The notes beneath the pieces were generated by a model that was not told where the DNA came from, searched no databases, and saw only the letters and a list, made by a program, of their open reading frames with translations. Shown piece by piece: positions 24,494 to 30,905 of a stretch of DNA of 46,600 nucleotides. Made by a program: the position numbers and the translations under genes. The DNA comes from a virus, in the IMG/VR virus record IMGVR_UViG_3300037840_000088, positions 1-46,600 of that record; one strand, 5' to 3'. The number at the start of each line of letters is the position of its first letter. The first letter of the stretch is position 1.

Positions 24494-24705
24494 TTCACGA
24501 TCCTCTCAAGCTGCGCCATCGCGGCACGCAGCGCACCCAGCGTGATCGGCCGGGCCATCTCGACATGGTGGTTTTGCCCACCGACATTCACGGAGAATGT
24601 CACGATGCTCAATCCGCGATCTTGACGGCTGCGAATGAGCACCTCGATATCGTCCTTGTCCCCGCCGAGATAGGGCGCGGGCAGGAGAACGCCGGCCGCG
24701 CTCAT
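24490..24705 (-). CDS. Small hypothetical protein (71 aa)
   Basis: 71 aa, ATG 24705 overlapping the upstream stop (ATGA) and its TGA overlapping the next ATG. Probable small alpha-beta protein with GGDKDDIEVLIRSR and a C-terminal helix LGALRAAMAQLERIV. No motif or membrane segment. Part of the tightly overlapped leftward chain leading to the helicase. Confidence 0.6.
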   Translation of the reverse strand: MSAAGVLLPAPYLGGDKDDIEVLIRSRQDRGLSIVTFSVNVGGQNHHVEMARPITLGALRAAMAQLERIVK

Positions 24706-25178
24706 ACGCTGCCGGCCAGCTTCTCGGGGAACGCTGGCTGCGGGTGGGTCACCGGGCGGTCAAGCACGCCGATCACCAAATTGGTGCGCTTCCAGACCCA
24801 CTTCGCGGTGCCCGTCTCGGGCTCGCGCGTGAAGATCGCGCCGTCGTAGTGCAGCGAGCGGATGTAGCCATCCGGGCCAGGCTCGATTTGCCGGATCGGG
24901 CTGTCGTGCTGAGGGCCAGGCTCGGCGTACCACTTGAAGCCGACGCTGCCGACGCCCTGCGGCGTGTACCGGCGATAGAGCGTCTTGCGGTCGGCCGCGA
25001 GCCCCCAGAGGCAAGTATCTGGCATCGTGCGGATGCTGACCAGCAGCTTCGACAGGTCTTGCGCGTGGGCGCTGGGCGCCTCGACTTCGGCCGGGAGCGG
25101 TGGCGCGTGATGGGCGCACGTGCATTCATACATGCGCTTGCCGCAGTCAAGGCATTTCTTCAGGTGCTCAGCCGGCAT
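24702..25178 (-). CDS. Hypothetical protein with N-terminal Cys cluster (158 aa)
   Basis: 158 aa from ATG 25178, GGAG six bases upstream. Residues 9-25 contain CLDCGKRMYECTCAHH, a compact zinc-ribbon-like cluster. The remainder has aromatic/charged strands (TLYRRYTPQGVG, FKWYAEPGP, LHYDGAIFTREPETG, AKWVWKRTNLVIG) that look like a small beta domain. It could bind nucleic acid through the Cys cluster. It starts inside the end of the 65-aa gene and overlaps the 71-aa gene by four bases. Confidence 0.6.
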   Translation of the reverse strand: MPAEHLKKCLDCGKRMYECTCAHHAPPLPAEVEAPSAHAQDLSKLLVSIRTMPDTCLWGLAADRKTLYRRYTPQGVGSVGFKWYAEPGPQHDSPIRQIEPGPDGYIRSLHYDGAIFTREPETGTAKWVWKRTNLVIGVLDRPVTHPQPAFPEKLAGSV

Positions 25179-25365
25179 CGTCGTCTCCGTTGAAGTCATC
25201 CGACCATCTTAGGTCTTCCGTGCGCCCTGTCAAGCGCAATCGATCTTCGAGAGGCCGAGAAATGTTCAACGGCGTTCCCACGTACGCGCGATCGTCGTTC
25301 CATCGCCGCTTACCTCCGGTGGGCCGGCGCCATCCCGAGGGCTTCAAATCGTATTGGTCAAGCAT
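25168..25365 (-). CDS. First gene of the leftward replication operon, hypothetical (65 aa)
   Basis: 65 aa from ATG 25365, with AGGAGG ten and GAGG three bases upstream. Highly charged: basic N-terminal half (KPSGWRRPTGGKRRWNDDR), acidic end (DDFNGDDDAG). It is the promoter-proximal gene of the leftward chain that runs to the polymerase and lies directly opposite the PrimPol gene start. Might be a small DNA-binding or regulatory protein; no family recognised. Confidence 0.55.
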   Translation of the reverse strand: MLDQYDLKPSGWRRPTGGKRRWNDDRAYVGTPLNISRPLEDRLRLTGRTEDLRWSDDFNGDDDAG

Positions 25366-25382
25366 CTACCTCAAACCTCCTA

Positions 25383-25412
25383 TTGACAATTGCATTACAA
25401 GTAGCCTAGTTT
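25383..25412 (+). promoter_or_regulatory. Sigma70-like promoter for the PrimPol gene, probably leaderless
   Basis: A perfect -35 TTGACA (25383-25388) is followed after 18 bases by TAGTTT (25407-25412), which keeps the key first, second and last -10 bases. Transcription would start near 25419, directly before ATG 25420, and no Shine-Dalgarno sequence precedes that ATG, so the mRNA may be leaderless. The opposite strand has another TTGACA (25421-25426) and TGTAAT (25391-25396), spaced 24 apart, so a leftward promoter is possible but poor. Confidence 0.5.
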
Positions 25413-25419
25413 CCTGCGC

Positions 25420-27282
25420 ATGTCAACGCTGCTCGACGCCGCCATCGCCTACGCCGAGCGCGGCTGGCACATATTTCCCCTCAACGGCAAGGTGCCCTAC
25501 AGCGGATCGCGCGGCGAACACGACGCCACCAACGATATCGAGCGGATCAAGACCTGGTGGACCGAGCACCCCGACGCCAACATAGGCTGGCGCCTTGGCG
25601 CGGATGGCTATTGTGCAATCGACCTGGACGACAAGCACGGAAAAACCGGCTATCTCGAATGGGAAAAACAAGTCGGCGAGAAGCCCGACACGCTGACCCA
25701 TCGCACGCCAAGCGGCGGTATCCACCTAATCTATCGCGGGGAGCTTCGCGCCAGTCAATCGGCAATCGCTCGCGGCATCGACACGCGCGGGAAGACTGGC
25801 TATATCGCGCTACCACCATCCCCAGGGTATGCAAAAATTCTTCACGCCGAGCCGGCGCCGGTGCCACAGTGGGTTATAGATGCCCTGGTTCAAACCGAGC
25901 GCGGCGAGCGTGCCCCGCTCAACTTCACGGAGGACACAGATGAAGCAGAAGCATTGGCACATTACCATATCCGTCTTTGCCTGGACCGGAGCGGTCCTCC
26001 TGTCCCTGGCGATCGCGATACCCGCGGGTATCTCCTCGCGCTCGATCTCAAGGACGACGGCCTCAGTCCAGAACGAGCAATCGAATTGCTCGAAACCGAG
26101 TGGGGTTGCGACCACGATCTTGCGCGGGACAAGGTAGCCTCGGCTTGGGCCGACCGCGGCAGCAACAAGAACGAGCCTGGCTGCAACCTCACCAACAACG
26201 GGCTGCGCCACGCCGCCGGCCTTGGCAATATCAACGATTTTGAAATGCCGGGGGCGGAGAATAAGGAGCGTAATCTCCGCTTCAAACTCGCCAGCCCGAC
26301 CGAGCAGCGCGACACACCGCCGCCGTCCTATTGGGATGAACACCGCGGCGCGCATTGCATCTTCCCCAAGCAGCAAGGCGGCCTGACGATCCTGGTTCAA
26401 GGCGAGAAGGGCTCGCACAAAACGGGCGTCTGCATCTACGAATGTCTAGAGGCGATCCAGCGCCAGGGGGCGAAGGTGCTCTACTTCGCATTGGAGGGCG
26501 CGCAGGGCATAATGACGGCGCGCTTGCCGCAAGCCCTAGCCGCTCGTGGTATGTCGACGGATGACGTTGAAGATAGCTGGCGCTTGTTGCCGATCGGTCT
26601 CAACATGACGCTGGCGAGCGAGCGTAAGCAGTTGATCGGCGATCTTCGCGCCCAAGAGTTCGAACCCGATATCATCGTGATCGACGTGCTGACGCGCGCC
26701 CTCGGCGGTATCGACATCAACAGCCCGGCCGCAGGGATGGCGATTGCCGACGGCGCGGATCACCTCGGCCGGGCGTTTAACGCCAGCGTCCTACTCGTCA
26801 CGCACCCTGGCAAGGACAAATCGCGCGGCGTCATCGGTAGCAGCCTGCAAGGATCACTTGGATATGCGGTCTGGGAAATCAGCCATGAAAGCGGTTTGGT
26901 GACGCTCAACCTCGCGTACATGAAGGATGGGCCAGCAGAGTTCAATACGTTGTATGACGTGGTGATGACGCCCGCGCCAGTGATAAGCGAGGCGGTAGAG
27001 CAGCCCTACAGCCGGCCGAAAGCGGGCAGAGCGGTCAGCGGCCTAGGACTGCAGGCGCAGATACGAGCCGTGCTTGATCGCAACCCCGGCCGGACCTTCG
27101 ACGATAAGGAAATGGCGGAAAAGCTGGCACCGTATGATGACGGGTCAAGCGATTTGCTAAAGCAACTGCGGAACGCGCATCGACCGACATCGGCCGCGGT
27201 GTTCAGAGAAATGGGCGCCGCGGTCCTCAATGGCGAAAACCGCGGCGCGCAGTGGCGATGGGGTGCCCGCTTGGCGCTATAG
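25420..27282 (+). CDS. PrimPol-helicase fusion (replicative primase-helicase)
   Basis: 620 aa from ATG 25420. Residues 1-150 are a bifunctional primase-polymerase domain: AIAYAERGWHIFPL, CAIDLDDKHG with Asp68 and Asp70, and SGGIHLIYRGE with His102, the DxD...H site of archaeo-eukaryotic primases. From about residue 310 a RecA/AAA_25 (RepA-like) ATPase follows: GEKGSHKTG (Walker A, 328-336), YFALEGAQGI, IIVIDVLTRAL (Walker B, Asp422), LLVTHPGKD, RGVIGSSLQGS. The last 100 residues resemble a winged-helix tail. It would prime and unwind phage DNA. It is the only rightward gene inside the leftward early region, with its own promoter. Confidence 0.9.
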   Translation: MSTLLDAAIAYAERGWHIFPLNGKVPYSGSRGEHDATNDIERIKTWWTEHPDANIGWRLGADGYCAIDLDDKHGKTGYLEWEKQVGEKPDTLTHRTPSGGIHLIYRGELRASQSAIARGIDTRGKTGYIALPPSPGYAKILHAEPAPVPQWVIDALVQTERGERAPLNFTEDTDEAEALAHYHIRLCLDRSGPPVPGDRDTRGYLLALDLKDDGLSPERAIELLETEWGCDHDLARDKVASAWADRGSNKNEPGCNLTNNGLRHAAGLGNINDFEMPGAENKERNLRFKLASPTEQRDTPPPSYWDEHRGAHCIFPKQQGGLTILVQGEKGSHKTGVCIYECLEAIQRQGAKVLYFALEGAQGIMTARLPQALAARGMSTDDVEDSWRLLPIGLNMTLASERKQLIGDLRAQEFEPDIIVIDVLTRALGGIDINSPAAGMAIADGADHLGRAFNASVLLVTHPGKDKSRGVIGSSLQGSLGYAVWEISHESGLVTLNLAYMKDGPAEFNTLYDVVMTPAPVISEAVEQPYSRPKAGRAVSGLGLQAQIRAVLDRNPGRTFDDKEMAEKLAPYDDGSSDLLKQLRNAHRPTSAAVFREMGAAVLNGENRGAQWRWGARLAL

Positions 27283-27465
27283 GTACCCCAAAAGCACGGT
27301 TTTATCGTAAACCGCGACGATAGCGAATTGGCCTGCCCTTTCGACGCAATATTCCCACTCAGGGTCATCCGTTTCCAACCGTTTCGCCAATGCCTCGGCG
27401 ACAGCTTCGGAAACGCGCGTCGCCGCGTTCCGATCATTGGTTCGATTATGCGCGCGCGGATACAT
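27277..27465 (-). CDS. Small hypothetical protein (62 aa)
   Basis: 62 aa from ATG 27465 (GGGAG eight bases upstream); GTG 27474, which forms a GTGA overlap with the upstream stop, would add three residues. Helical first half (TRVSEAVAEALAKRLETDD), then beta-like YCVERAGQFAIVAVYD. The 3' end overlaps the convergent PrimPol gene by six bases. No family recognised. Confidence 0.55.
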   Translation of the reverse strand: MYPRAHNRTNDRNAATRVSEAVAEALAKRLETDDPEWEYCVERAGQFAIVAVYDKTVLLGYL

Positions 27466-27470
27466 ATCGA

Positions 27471-28070
27471 TCACACTCCCAGCGGCGCAAGATGCAAGGC
27501 TGACACCGCGTCAGCGTCGTAAGTTCCGGCCGTGCCGCGAGCCGCTACATATTCACACCAGCTATCCCATAGCTGCTCAGTACCGCCGAGGCGAGCGCAC
27601 AAGCGATTGTAATCCGTCGCCGCGCCCATCATCCGCGCCTTGCGATATCGGGCGTCATCGCGATAGTGCCAAGTCTCCGGATCAATGCCGTAGCGGGCGC
27701 AGTTGTGCGTATCGATGCAACCGCTGACACCGTAAAGCATCTGCGCCAGGAAGCCAGCTTTGACAAAGCCAAGCGCCGGCACGTGCGTCAAAGTGCCGAC
27801 AATCTCATCGGCCGCGTTCTCACTGTCGTGCCAGGATCGCTCGCATTGCTCATAATAGGCTGCGGCATGGTCGCGGAGCTCGGCGAGGCCAGCGTGCTTA
27901 GCACCGAAAATCGAGCGGCACGGTTCGCTACGGTATGCCGCGTCGCAATCCTTGGCGGCGTCGCGCAGCGGCATCCGTATCGTGCAAATCACAAAGCACG
28001 CAACGCGCCGGAACTGTTCAGGACCGCGACGGCCGAATGCGGCGATTTGTGGCTGATGATTAGCGAACAT
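27471..28070 (-). CDS. Hypothetical protein with helix-hairpin-helix-like segment (199 aa)
   Basis: 199 aa from ATG 28070. The segment LTHVPALGFVKAGFLAQML followed by CIDTHNCARYGID resembles the helix-hairpin-helix and following conserved region of HhH DNA glycosylases and related phage proteins (PGxGxxKAxF, then a Cys-x-Asp-x-His motif). The N-terminal 90 residues are helical and rich in Cys and Asp. A DNA base-excision or DNA-binding function would fit, but the catalytic Lys/Asp of true glycosylases cannot be assigned from sequence alone. Lies in the small early gene cluster. Confidence 0.6.
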   Translation of the reverse strand: MFANHQPQIAAFGRRGPEQFRRVACFVICTIRMPLRDAAKDCDAAYRSEPCRSIFGAKHAGLAELRDHAAAYYEQCERSWHDSENAADEIVGTLTHVPALGFVKAGFLAQMLYGVSGCIDTHNCARYGIDPETWHYRDDARYRKARMMGAATDYNRLCARLGGTEQLWDSWCEYVAARGTAGTYDADAVSALHLAPLGV

Positions 28071-28072
28071 AG

Positions 28073-28282
28073 CTATCCCCTAATACGGCGCAACACCGCA
28101 ACGCGCGAGCGCTCATCCTGTTTTAGAACATAGGCCGCCGCGCAACAAAAGCACGCACCGCATTTGCGGCCGATCATGCCGTGCGGATTATCGAGCGCTT
28201 CAAATCCCTTGCTGATTAGAAGCTGTCGCGCGTGCCATAGCTGATTAGGCCATGTTGGCGCGCTGTGATCCTGCGTTGTCAT
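28073..28282 (-). CDS. Small cysteine-rich protein (69 aa)
   Basis: 69 aa from ATG 28282, GAGG seven bases upstream, ATGA overlap with the preceding stop. Contains GRKCGACFCCAAAYVL, a four-Cys cluster that could bind zinc or an Fe-S centre, and a basic C-terminal end (SRVAVLRRIRG). No family recognised. Early gene cluster, where small host-takeover proteins are common. Confidence 0.55.
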   Translation of the reverse strand: MTTQDHSAPTWPNQLWHARQLLISKGFEALDNPHGMIGRKCGACFCCAAAYVLKQDERSRVAVLRRIRG

Positions 28283-28458
28283 CTTACCACCTCAAACGCT
28301 GGCGTGCGCAATGCGAGCGCAATGTGATCGATCGCCGCACTTAAATGCGGCGCGTGATCTACGGGCCGAAATGTTGTCTCCACCGAGCGCGTTGCGCGCC
28401 AGTGGCGGCAAGCGCTAAACAGCACAGCGGTAAAAAATTGGCGTTCTTGCGTTGTCAT
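28279..28458 (-). CDS. Small hypothetical protein (59 aa)
   Basis: 59 aa from ATG 28458 with GGAGG about eight bases upstream; an in-frame start 19 codons earlier lies inside the upstream gene and lacks a site. Helical, His/Arg-rich, one Cys, no membrane segment. The first three residues MTT and the TTQ motif repeat in the next gene product (MTTQ), a hint of a shared N-terminal start region. Overlaps that gene by four bases. Confidence 0.5.
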   Translation of the reverse strand: MTTQERQFFTAVLFSACRHWRATRSVETTFRPVDHAPHLSAAIDHIALALRTPAFEVVR

Positions 28459-28459
28459 A

Positions 28460-28759
28460 TCAACGCCCTCCTCTTTGCACGTAGCGGTAAAGCTCGCGGT
28501 TGGCGGCGTGCGCAATCAACGCGCCACGAATGAAAGCATGACGCGCGTCGCGCCAGCTACGGCAATGCCGCTGATTATCCGCAACGCGGTTGAGACAAGC
28601 GCGGATAATTTCTCGATTGGTCGCGCCAACGTGAAATCTGCCGACGTAGCGCTCGCCGGCCGCATACTCTGCGGCATAGGTGCCGCGAATACGCTTTAGG
28701 CGCGTCAACGCACGATCCTCAACGGACGCCACTGCGGCGACAAGCGCAACTTGCACCAT
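28460..28759 (-). CDS. Small basic protein (99 aa)
   Basis: 99 aa from ATG 28759, within the end of the upstream gene. Very basic, with Arg in nearly every turn (ALTRLKRIRGTYAAEYA, then CRSWRDARHAFIRG). Largely helical. Probable nucleic-acid-binding or host-interacting early protein; no motif recognised. The ribosome site is weak (GGTAG). Confidence 0.5.
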   Translation of the reverse strand: MVQVALVAAVASVEDRALTRLKRIRGTYAAEYAAGERYVGRFHVGATNREIIRACLNRVADNQRHCRSWRDARHAFIRGALIAHAANRELYRYVQRGGR

Positions 28760-28917
28760 GCTACCGCGTCAGCCCGGACCTTGCGGCCGTCATCGCCGAA
28801 AAACACTTGCCGACGCGGATTTAGAAAATCGTGCGCGACGCCATAGACAACGCCTTCATAGGCGCGGCGATTGAAATAGGCGCGTATCGGCCGGACCTTA
28901 TAGGTGACTGGTTCCAT
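28705..28917 (-). CDS. Small basic beta-rich protein (70 aa)
   Basis: 70 aa from ATG 28917, with a GAGGAGTAGGGAAG leader that gives an excellent ribosome site; the upstream in-frame extension runs through a hairpin and is rejected. Beta-rich and basic (YKVRPIRAYFNRRAYEG, VFFGDDGRKVRADAVAW). The 5' leader carries the nested hairpin at 28934-28991. Function unknown. Confidence 0.55.
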   Translation of the reverse strand: MEPVTYKVRPIRAYFNRRAYEGVVYGVAHDFLNPRRQVFFGDDGRKVRADAVAWCKLRLSPQWRPLRIVR

Positions 28918-28933
28918 CTTCCCTACTCCTCGC

Positions 28934-28991
28934 TCCGGTTGCTTAATGCCGGCCACCATTCTCAGGCGATGGCCGGAGATAAGCAACCGGA
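28934..28991 (-). ncRNA. 58-nt nested hairpin in the early leftward transcript
   Basis: A 12-bp perfect outer stem TCCGGTTGCTTA (28934-28945) pairs with TAAGCAACCGGA (28980-28991). Inside, after a three-base internal loop on each side, a second perfect 7-bp stem CCGGCCA (28949-28955) pairs with TGGCCGG (28970-28976) around a 14-base loop. It fills the gap between the stop at 28994 and the ribosome site of the 70-aa gene. No U-tract follows, so an RNA-processing site, mRNA stabiliser or translational switch is more likely than a terminator. Confidence 0.55.
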
Positions 28992-28993
28992 AG

Positions 28994-29722
28994 CTAGACG
29001 GCCTTGGACCGGACCTTTACGCCCTCATCCGTTGACGGCGCTGGCTTGCCGTGAACCGTTTCGAGCCGATCGATGCACTCGGCAATCTCGGCATTGGTAT
29101 GTGGCAGGTTGCCGAGCGCCAAGCCCGTTTGCCGCTCATGAACCAAAGCCTTCGCCGCCCATAGGACCATGTGATAATCGCGCGGCGTGATTGGCGCGGC
29201 GTGCGGCCATCCGGTGCCGCGAACACCGTGCAAGGGCTCGGCGGCGACGGCCGTTGGCTTGCGAACCTGCCCGTGAAAATGAGGCAAGTCGATTTGCCAG
29301 TCTGGCTCAACCACGCCATCGATCACGCCATGCTCGGCGCGAGTGAGCCGGGTTTTTGCCGCGCCTATCTCATGCTCGGCAAACATGGTGCTATCGCCAG
29401 TACCAGCGTGCGGGTTTTCCGTCTCTAAGCAATGACCGCGCGCGACGCCATCGCTGTGAACCACGTATACGTCTTGCATCGCGGTGTGATCCAACAGCCA
29501 ACGGATTAGGTTGAACGTGGCGTCATCCGACAGCGACGCGACGCGATAGACGTAAACAGGTTCCTCCGCGCCGCGCCATCCGCCGGTTTGCAGCGAGCGA
29601 GTGAAGCCCAACGCGGCGGTATAGAGCCGCGTCTCGAATGTCTCGCGGCATTCCGGCGACACACAGCCATCAACGAGATGGAAAATAGTCTCGGCGCCTA
29701 GGTTGTCAATGCGGTGTTTCAT
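28994..29722 (-). CDS. Hypothetical early protein (242 aa)
   Basis: 242 aa from ATG 29722, GAGGAG and AGGA upstream, ATGA overlap with the preceding gene. N-terminal half looks like a compact alpha-beta domain (TIFHLVDGCVSPECRETF, then VYVYRVASLSDDATFNLI, QDVYVVHSDGVARG). The C-terminal half is helical (DYHMVLWAAKALVHE). It is the largest gene of the early small-gene cluster and the second from its promoter. I do not recognise a family; no membrane segments. Confidence 0.6.
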   Translation of the reverse strand: MKHRIDNLGAETIFHLVDGCVSPECRETFETRLYTAALGFTRSLQTGGWRGAEEPVYVYRVASLSDDATFNLIRWLLDHTAMQDVYVVHSDGVARGHCLETENPHAGTGDSTMFAEHEIGAAKTRLTRAEHGVIDGVVEPDWQIDLPHFHGQVRKPTAVAAEPLHGVRGTGWPHAAPITPRDYHMVLWAAKALVHERQTGLALGNLPHTNAEIAECIDRLETVHGKPAPSTDEGVKVRSKAV

Positions 29723-29904
29723 CGTCCTAACTCCTCTCGTTTGGCGGTATTGCGAATAATTTCGATGGATTGCAAGCGCTCGCATTCGCGACGAAGGCCT
29801 TGCACGCTAGCGACAGCCCATTGATAGCCGATACGGTACTGGTCGCTTCGTGCGGCCATCAACAGCACGTCTTTTAGATCGGAAAGTGTTAACTCTGTAT
29901 CCAT
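29719..29904 (-). CDS. Promoter-proximal early protein (61 aa)
   Basis: 61 aa from ATG 29904 with GGGAG and AGGA upstream; the sequence GAGTTAGGA before this start is repeated before the next gene. Helical and charged (LTLSDLKDVLLMAAR, then LRRECERLQSIEIIRN). First gene of the leftward early operon, next to the control region. A small regulator is possible; no helix-turn-helix is evident. Confidence 0.55.
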   Translation of the reverse strand: MDTELTLSDLKDVLLMAARSDQYRIGYQWAVASVQGLRRECERLQSIEIIRNTAKREELGR

Positions 29905-29932
29905 CGATCCTAACTCCCATTGCTAACGCGCC

Positions 29933-29962
29933 AGTATGCGCATAGGTGCTGATTAAATGCAA
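29933..29962 (-). promoter_or_regulatory. Leftward sigma70-like early promoter
   Basis: On the leftward strand TTGCAT (29962-29957) is separated by 18 bases from CATACT (29938-29933), a four-of-six -10 match. Transcription would begin near 29926, about 22 bases before the start of the 61-aa gene. Two copies of GCTAACGCG (29922-29930 and 29966-29974) flank it, as an operator pair would. Confidence 0.45.
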
Positions 29963-29974
29963 GAGGCTAACGCG

Positions 29975-30332
29975 AGCGATAATCAGCAAACGAAATCAAT
30001 GTTGTAGGCTGAAAATCATTTCGAGTTTTGTCGACGTAATTTTATTGCGCGAGATTTGCTTAAATTAGCCTATAGGTTGCGCTCAATCGCGTGCTCAATT
30101 CACCTATTGGATAGCGTGCTCAATCGGTGCTCAATCGGTGCTCAATCGTCGTAAGTGGTTGTAAACATTGTGCTCAATGCGTGCTCAATCGGTGCTCAAT
30201 GGTTCCGTGCTCACTGAGCACAAGCGCTTGTGCAGCTACCTGCCAGCGCAGTGCAGGAGGAAAGCGTCATTGAGTATGCTTCCCTCCCCTATCTGGCGAT
30301 TAGTAGTCGCAATCGCCCCTGGCGCAACCTAG
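29975..30332. other. Gene-free control region, candidate replication origin
   Basis: No convincing gene lies between the early promoter and the hairpin at 30333. From about 29985 to 30080 the DNA is AT-rich, as expected of an unwinding element. From 30081 to 30233 it carries phased repeats and palindromes (listed separately). A well-placed AGGAGG (30255-30260) precedes a 20-codon frame starting TTG 30270 or ATG 30276, too short and unmatched to call a gene. Confidence 0.6.
30081..30233 (+). repeat. Helically phased GTGCTCAATCG iteron-like array with palindromes
   Basis: The core GCTCAAT occurs at 30081, 30093, 30118, 30129, 30140, 30172, 30183 and 30194, with a diverged copy (GCTCACT) at 30209. 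Two trios are spaced exactly 11 bp (30118/30129/30140 and 30172/30183/30194) and the trios are 32 bp apart, about three helical turns, so all sites can face one side of the helix. GTGCTC-ACT-GAGCAC (30207-30221) is an inverted repeat, and GCACAAGCGCTTGTGC (30218-30233) is a perfect 16-bp palindrome. This is the layout of replication-initiator iterons or of a cooperative operator. Confidence 0.8.
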
Positions 30333-30361
30333 ACCAGCCATTCGCTATTGGCGAAGCTGGT
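30333..30361 (-). terminator. Hairpin at the end of the 67-aa leftward gene
   Basis: ACCAGC (30333-30338) and TTCGC (30341-30345) pair with GCTGGT (30356-30361) and GCGAA (30351-30355), an 11-bp stem with a two-base bulge and five-base loop. It ends on the stop codon of the leftward gene 30361-30564 and would separate that transcript from the repeat array. No strong U-tract, so termination is inferred from position. Confidence 0.45.
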
Positions 30362-30564
30362 TAACTAAGAAATCGCGTGAAGAAAATTGCATCCTCGCCG
30401 ATCGTGATCGTTTCGCCTAGCCCGACATCCATCAAGGCGTCGATGAGTTGAGGATACATCTCGCCGAACTCGGAATGGACTTGCGTAAGCGTGGCATTGC
30501 GCACGACGCCATGCTGTTCGATTTCAATTCGATATGGCTTACGCTGCCGATTGCGCCGCATCAT
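30361..30564 (-). CDS. Small hypothetical protein beside the control region (67 aa)
   Basis: 67 aa from ATG 30564 with AGGAG eight bases upstream; the longer in-frame version from 30690 overlaps the operator-like repeats and is rejected. Basic N-terminus (MMRRNRQRKPYRIEIEQ) followed by an acidic/hydrophobic rest (YPQLIDALMDVGLGETITIGEDAIFF). Divergent from the small terminase gene and flanked by repeats, it may be a regulator acting on them, though no DNA-binding fold is obvious. Followed by a hairpin. Confidence 0.6.
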   Translation of the reverse strand: MMRRNRQRKPYRIEIEQHGVVRNATLTQVHSEFGEMYPQLIDALMDVGLGETITIGEDAIFFTRFLS

Positions 30565-30622
30565 CTGACTTGCTCCTATCTCGTGCTGGCCTACCCAACA
30601 CACCGCCACCATTATGACCCTC

Positions 30623-30890
30623 GCTAACAGCGTTATGTCAATCCGGTATCCGCGCAACATTCTTGCGTTGTTGGCGTGGTCGCGCAACATTCTTGCGCAA
30701 GATTATTGCGTGCTGTTAGCTGGTGTCATTCTAAAAGACCGGGGTGCCGGGGTGCCGCCCCGAGTGATATGGTCGCGCGAAAATTTTCACCTAGCACTCA
30801 AATATAGCGGAGATCGCCAGAAATATCATGCTAACAGCGTTAGCTTTGTTGCGAAATCGGGATCGATATCTTGAAAATCTGGCCGCTAAC
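30623..30890. repeat. GCTAACAGCGTTA operator-like repeats
   Basis: Copies: GCTAACAGCGTTA at 30623-30635, GCTAACAGCA inverted at 30711-30720, the perfect palindrome-like GCTAAC-AGC-GTTAGC at 30830-30844, and GCTAAC at 30885-30890. Two shorter relatives (GCTAACGCG) lie at 29922 and 29966. All are in the two non-coding intervals that bracket the control region and its promoters, so they look like binding sites of one regulator. Confidence 0.55.
30651..30698 (+). repeat. 17-bp direct repeats with 30-bp period
   Basis: CGCGCAACATTCTTGCG occurs at 30651-30667 and 30681-30697, start to start exactly 30 bp. Each unit contains an inverted repeat (CGCAA...TTGCG), giving further dyads; the second continues into TTGCGCAA and a promoter-like stretch that recurs before 34551. 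Likely a promoter/operator for the rightward virion genes. Confidence 0.6.
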
Positions 30891-30905
30891 ACGTAGCTAT
30901 CCTGG

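Noticed and set aside
28190-28215. tRNA-like TTCAAATC sequence
   Set aside because: No acceptor, D or anticodon stems around it; it lies in a coding region.
28831-29190. 119-aa rightward frame in the early cluster
   Set aside because: Crosses the nested hairpin and opposes leftward genes with good ribosome sites.
30081-30233. CRISPR array
   Set aside because: Repeats are only 7-11 bp with 11-bp phasing; there are no 25-35 bp repeats or unique spacers.
30270-30332. 20-codon frame after AGGAGG
   Set aside because: The ribosome site is good but the peptide is very short and has no coupling or recognisable feature.
30614-30874. 86-aa rightward frame in the control region
   Set aside because: It runs through direct repeats and operator-like sites, and has no ribosome site or coding-like composition.
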